Source: Ficedula albicollis (taxonomy: Eukaryota; Chordata; Aves; Passeriformes; Muscicapidae). From it: a DNA stretch of 64,000 nt. Below, one piece after another: positions 59,515-64,000 of the stretch. Where the stretch lies: NCBI RefSeq assembly GCF_000247815.1, contig NC_021681.1, positions 6,508,713 to 6,572,712 on the forward strand, written 5' to 3'. A model generated the notes under the pieces. It saw nothing but the letters and a program-made list of their open reading frames with translations. It ran no database searches and had not been told where the DNA came from. A program made the position numbers and the translations under genes. How positions within the stretch are numbered: position 1 is the first letter of the stretch; every line of letters begins with the position of its first letter.

Positions 59515-62500
59515 CTGTAAGAGAGAGAAAAAAAATTTTAGATATGACTCCAAAATAGTAATACATTGAATAAAACATGCTGTCAACAAAAAAGGTCAAT
59601 TTTGAAGTAGCAATTTAGAATGGATTACCCCAAAACTTGCATTCAGTTTTTACATATCTGTTTAGGTAACTTTGTGCAATTAAATAAAAATTAAAAAATA
59701 AATGTTCTGCATTACCTCCTGTACTTGTTTACCACATATATGTGTGTTTAAATGGCACTACACCTATTCATTCAGACTCTCTAGCTTACAGCTTTGTGCA
59801 ACTGAACTTCACAGAATAGTCAGAAGCTGTGCAAGGGTCTAACTGCAGCATAAGGTATTTTAACTTAATGAAACTGAAGTTGTAAGTTTAAGTAATAAAG
59901 TAGACTGCATCTGTGGTGACACTACACCCACTAGTAACATTTCTCTACCCAAAAGACTAACCAAAGAGTTGACTAATGGCAGCAGATGTGACTTTACCAT
60001 TAAATAATGGCACACTGTGACAGATTCAATAATCTTCACTGTAATAAAACACAGAACTGCCATCCTAGTCTTCCAGAAAATGCAAATTCTGGAGAAACTT
60101 AGTAGATTTGCTCCATATTCCCCTTTTACAGGCCCTGGGGCAATATGAAGAGCTGCATGGAGCACTACAGTTCAGCAATGGCAAGGCATACCAAGGACTC
60201 AACTGTGTTTTTTTAAAATATGGGATGTGTTCAAACTCTTTTATTTAAATACTTAATTTCCTCTCGATGGTCTTTTTATTCCTGTGCTCTAGTAGCTTTG
60301 CACAAGGCAGGAGGAAAATCCAGCCAGGCAGAGGCAATGAAACCTGCACCAAATGGAGGATCTAAATGAAAGTGCACCCTTCTAAACAAAACAGTACAGC
60401 ATATAAAGTATAATTTCCAACCTATTACACACACATCAGTGTTCATGTACCAAACTGTACAGAATAAACAGATTTTTTTGCCTCATCATATTACAATTCC
60501 AATTAGACTCACAGTCGCATACAACTAGTTCTTCCACTACTTACTACTTTGTGCTACCAACAGTTTTGCTTACAGTGCCTTATCATGAAATTTACATTTT
60601 TTATACCATATAATTAGCAAGCCATTTAGTTGCAAAACACATGTTAACAAACATCAAGTTTGTTTGGAGCTAAACCAACAACTCTAGTATAAATTTACCA
60701 CCAGGCTGGTGGTAAAAGCTCTCCAGTTTCACTATGAGACAGAAGTTAATCTGAGTTCTCCTTGAAAAAAAATGTCATATATGCTATTTGTGCTATTTCC
60801 ATAAGCATTTCTTCATTAGAGACACTGCTCATTACTGTGTTTCAAAGGATGTGATTGCTCCTAACAGGGCAATGACATGTCCAGTCAACAACACAAAGCA
60901 ACCATTTCAGACACTGATAAGAATTTATCATAAACAAACACAGCATTAGATTGAATTAAGTTCTGAGTTGGCTTCCTAGATGAAAAAATAAAGGCAATGG
61001 TCAGATCTGAAATGAAGAAGTTCACTACAACTGGAACAAGACTGAAGAAAAAAGGATTTTTTTGTACTCGCACAAGCATGCACACACACACACGTGCTTA
61101 TGCTAGCTGGACCTCAAAGGAAACCTATCCGTCTTAGATCTTCAGATTATCTAATTCTAGCAGCATTCATTACAATCTTACTTTCCAGAAAAGCTTTCTA
61201 AGGAAGTTCAAGGAAATTTATTTGTGCTCCGTGTGAGATACCTTCCACAGACATTTAAGGCATCCTGCACAACTGCTTTGTGGGATTTCTTTTTTTAATT
61301 TTCCTTTTTAACCTCATCACCATTCCCAACTGTTGGCTGTGCTAGTAATCAGCAGCATTCAGCTGCTCCAGGGAAGTGCTCTCACACACAAGGAAAAGGA
61401 TACTTGCTCAGAGATAGCTTATTTGAAAAGCAATGTTCTGACTTAGAAGTATGAAGTGAAGGGTATAAAGAGCCAGAAGCAGAAGAGAGGACCAAGGCAG
61501 TGATAAGGGCAGAAAACCTGACACCAGGGAACTGCAAGGGCTCGTGCTGCTTTCTCCTTGTCCTTATGCTAAACAGAAAACTGCAAAACACGGCTGGAAG
61601 AAACCACCCTCTGTGGTAAATTCAGCCTGGACCATCAGAAGACAACAAAGTTACCCCTCTATACAAGAGTAACACAGCCAGTGTGTGACAAAATACAGGA
61701 ACTGTTTGACAACCGTGGAAAATTCATTGATCCTTACAAAATACACAAATACGAACCTTCGTGTTTTTCTGGTTTTAATGAAAGAAATACCTGTTTCTGA
61801 AAGATGATGTTCTATAACCAGGAAAATCAAACTCTCCCTCTTTCTCTCCTTCCGCCTGAGAACAAAGTCATTGACAAAAAAATATCCTGAAAGCTTGAGA
61901 CCCATAGCCATTTTGTCACCTGTCCTGGAGAACAGAACAGGGGGAGGAATATTTCATACTTAGCATTTGGGGTTATTTAAACTATAATAAACACAATGCA
62001 GTCAACTGCTTCTATTTTAGTTTAGGGAAAAAAAAGTCTGATGTTTTCATTCAATCTCAATTATGACAACCTTTGTACCTTTCCAGCTTTTTGAACCTGC
62101 ACCTGCAACACCATTTTAAGATGACATAAATTTATGCTGGTCCAGTTAAATTACCTATAGAGGAATATAAAGCAGGCAGTAGAAGACACCACTTAGTTCA
62201 AATATACAATGGGAAACAAGTAAATGTTTCCCTTTTTTGCCTGTTTTCCAAGCATGCACAATAATCAGGGCAGACATAATGACCATCATATAAAACTGCC
62301 TTTGTAAAAAACATATTTTCTAGTAGATTGTTTGGTTGATTATAGTGTTTCTTCAATAACGATCTCATAATGAGCTCAGTTTTAAAAATACTCTGGGATT
62401 TTACAATTATGAATCCAATACATGCATTCCATCAATATTTCCTGTAGTTTTTACTAACACACAAAGCTGCCCACATTTTTTGCAGTCCTTAGGCTGTATG

Positions 62501-64000
62501 CCTCTCCAGTGCTGAAGAAATCCACCCATTTTAGCCAAAAACTAAACAAATTAAGAGATTGAGAACATCCTGACAGAGTCCTTCCAAACAACAAAACTAA
62601 ATCAAGTTAAATGAACTCTATTATGGACTAGGTACCTACATCTTATAAAGTTGAACCCAAACTTAAATAACAAAGGAAATCAATTACTTAATCTAGCAGT
62701 TACTACATTATTTATTCCATCGCCTAGAAGACACCCAAAACAAAAGATAACACGGATTAGGCTGATTTCTAATACCAATTCCTTTCCTTGTTGACCAAGT
62801 CACTTTATCCCTTCTAAGTGCAAAATATATTCAAACAAATGAACAACTTCACGCAAATGAAGGAATGTCTTCTATAATTAACTGGTATGCCTTTACCCCC
62901 TTCCTTCATTTCACATTTCTAATGAAACTGCTCTCTCCCTCGCTGCTCCCTGCTGGAGTACGTGATGGTGTGACATGCTCCTGCACAGAGCCACAAAACA
63001 ACACATGAAAAACTCTAGTTTTTCAGAGTTTAGAGACAAGATTTTCCCCTCAATATTTTGCCCAAAACCTGCATCTGACCACTAGGAAAAGGCATCAGCA
63101 TCAGCACAAACAACAATCCTGCACTGTACACCCAGGCAGAGCTTCTATTAACCAGGTGACAGAGAAGAGAGGATCCGATGCAGGCAGATCAATTCTAGCC
63201 TTCACTGCTTTATCCAATGTCTTGGGTACAGCACTGAAACCCTACCCAGCCACCCGTCTGCAAAGTGAAAATAGTACCTAGAAATTGCAAACGTGAATTC
63301 TAAATCCTGCAGAGATAGAAAAATAATCATCAGGAACTAACCTTGTAACAAATTTACCAAATGCCATGATGTGTTCTGCATCACTCAGGAATTTTTGTTT
63401 GCTCTGGATTAAATATTTCTGTAAACATAAGCTTTATTTCTGCAAAAGGTTTGGAACTTGAAACATATTAGTTCATGTTGACCCTACAGTCACTTGATTG
63501 AAAGCCAAATTAGATCACCACTCCCAACTCTAATTTTGAAAGCACATAGCATCATTTAACACCAAACAAGGCATAATGCTCATTCAGTCCATCTTTAAAA
63601 TAATTTCATTGAAGTTGGGTGCACAATATATATTTCACTCTATCACATTCTAGTAAGTACTTAAGCCAAAATTGAAAGCCCAAGTGATAGAAAGATTATC
63701 ACTGAGCACTAGTGAGTTCCTCACTACCTATGGTGCATAGCAAGCTCTCTGTGTGGTCTGCAGCATTCCTAATCCAGTCAAACCATGACAGAAGGAGGAA
63801 ATATCAGCATCAACTAGGCTAGCACAGCATGGCAATGCTTCACTTCCTACACCCATCAAAATCATCCCGGATATATTATCAGTAGCACCCCACATCCCTC
63901 TCCAGTGTGCCTCTGCTGTTCTTGTTAGCCATTCCAGTACAACCTGCAGTTCCCAGCCTGCAAAGGCATGTCAATGTCAAAACCCGAAACTCTGGCAGAG
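59515..64000 (-). other. STAG1 intron 1 (3' part), no gene seen
   Basis: This is AT-rich sequence upstream of exon 2 that ends in a pyrimidine-rich acceptor (ctctctcttacag). No CpG cluster, strong ORF or recognisable transposon was seen, so the promoter is probably further right. Contents noted: a short (CA)n run at 61081-61093 and scattered A/T runs. I infer that it is intronic because the exon 2 acceptor is good and no promoter-like base composition appears. Confidence 0.85.

Noticed and set aside
59515..64000. Possible STAG1 promoter in the right end of the window
   Set aside because: No CpG-rich segment or transcription-start features were seen, so the region reads as intron 1.

Overview
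This is vertebrate nuclear DNA, almost certainly from a bird. It is AT-rich and intron-dominated, and its recognisable transposons are fragments of CR1 LINEs, including 3' ends with the typical 8-bp terminal motif attctRtga. The whole window lies inside one gene on the minus strand: the 5' half of STAG1 (cohesin subunit SA1). Seven consecutive exons can be placed with intact splice sites and one continuous reading frame. From gene 5' to 3' they are 59514-59383 (end of the 5'UTR plus the start codon), 51693-51591, 42062-41898, 30470-30374, 6901-6825, 3891-3687 and 886-735. Together they encode residues 1-276, about a fifth of the usual ~1,260-residue protein. The rest of the gene lies to the left of base 1. 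The first exon and promoter lie to the right of base 64000. STAG1 is chosen over STAG2 because of the N-terminal start, the AT-hook segment, and the paralogue-specific [15 protein letters not shown] and LSIHQDN residues.

Layout in plus coordinates: 1-734 is the start of intron 8. Exon 8 is followed by intron 7 (2.8 kb), exon 7, intron 6 (2.9 kb), exon 6 and a very long intron 5 (23.5 kb, with three CR1 pieces and most of the tandem duplications). Then come exon 5, intron 4 (11.4 kb), exon 4, intron 3 (9.5 kb, with a 448-bp tandem duplication carrying a CR1 end), exon 3, intron 2 (7.7 kb, with a G-rich minisatellite and a 586-base G homopolymer) and exon 2. Finally there is at least 4.5 kb of intron 1. 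Exon numbers assume the human arrangement with one upstream noncoding exon.

I found no second gene, functional tRNA, CRISPR array or intact mobile element. All other open reading frames look like chance ORFs in introns, antisense to CR1, or translations of the simple repeat.

The observations most worth following up are: the 586-nt G tract embedded exactly between two minisatellite units; a non-canonical GC splice donor after exon 8; two short upstream ORFs, one a bare start-stop, just before the STAG1 start codon; a linker exon that diverges strongly between flanking exons that are nearly invariant; and a recurring pattern of two-copy tandem duplications, 23-101 bp plus one of 448 bp, at more than a dozen places in the introns. 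I saw no convincing evidence of a new multi-gene system.
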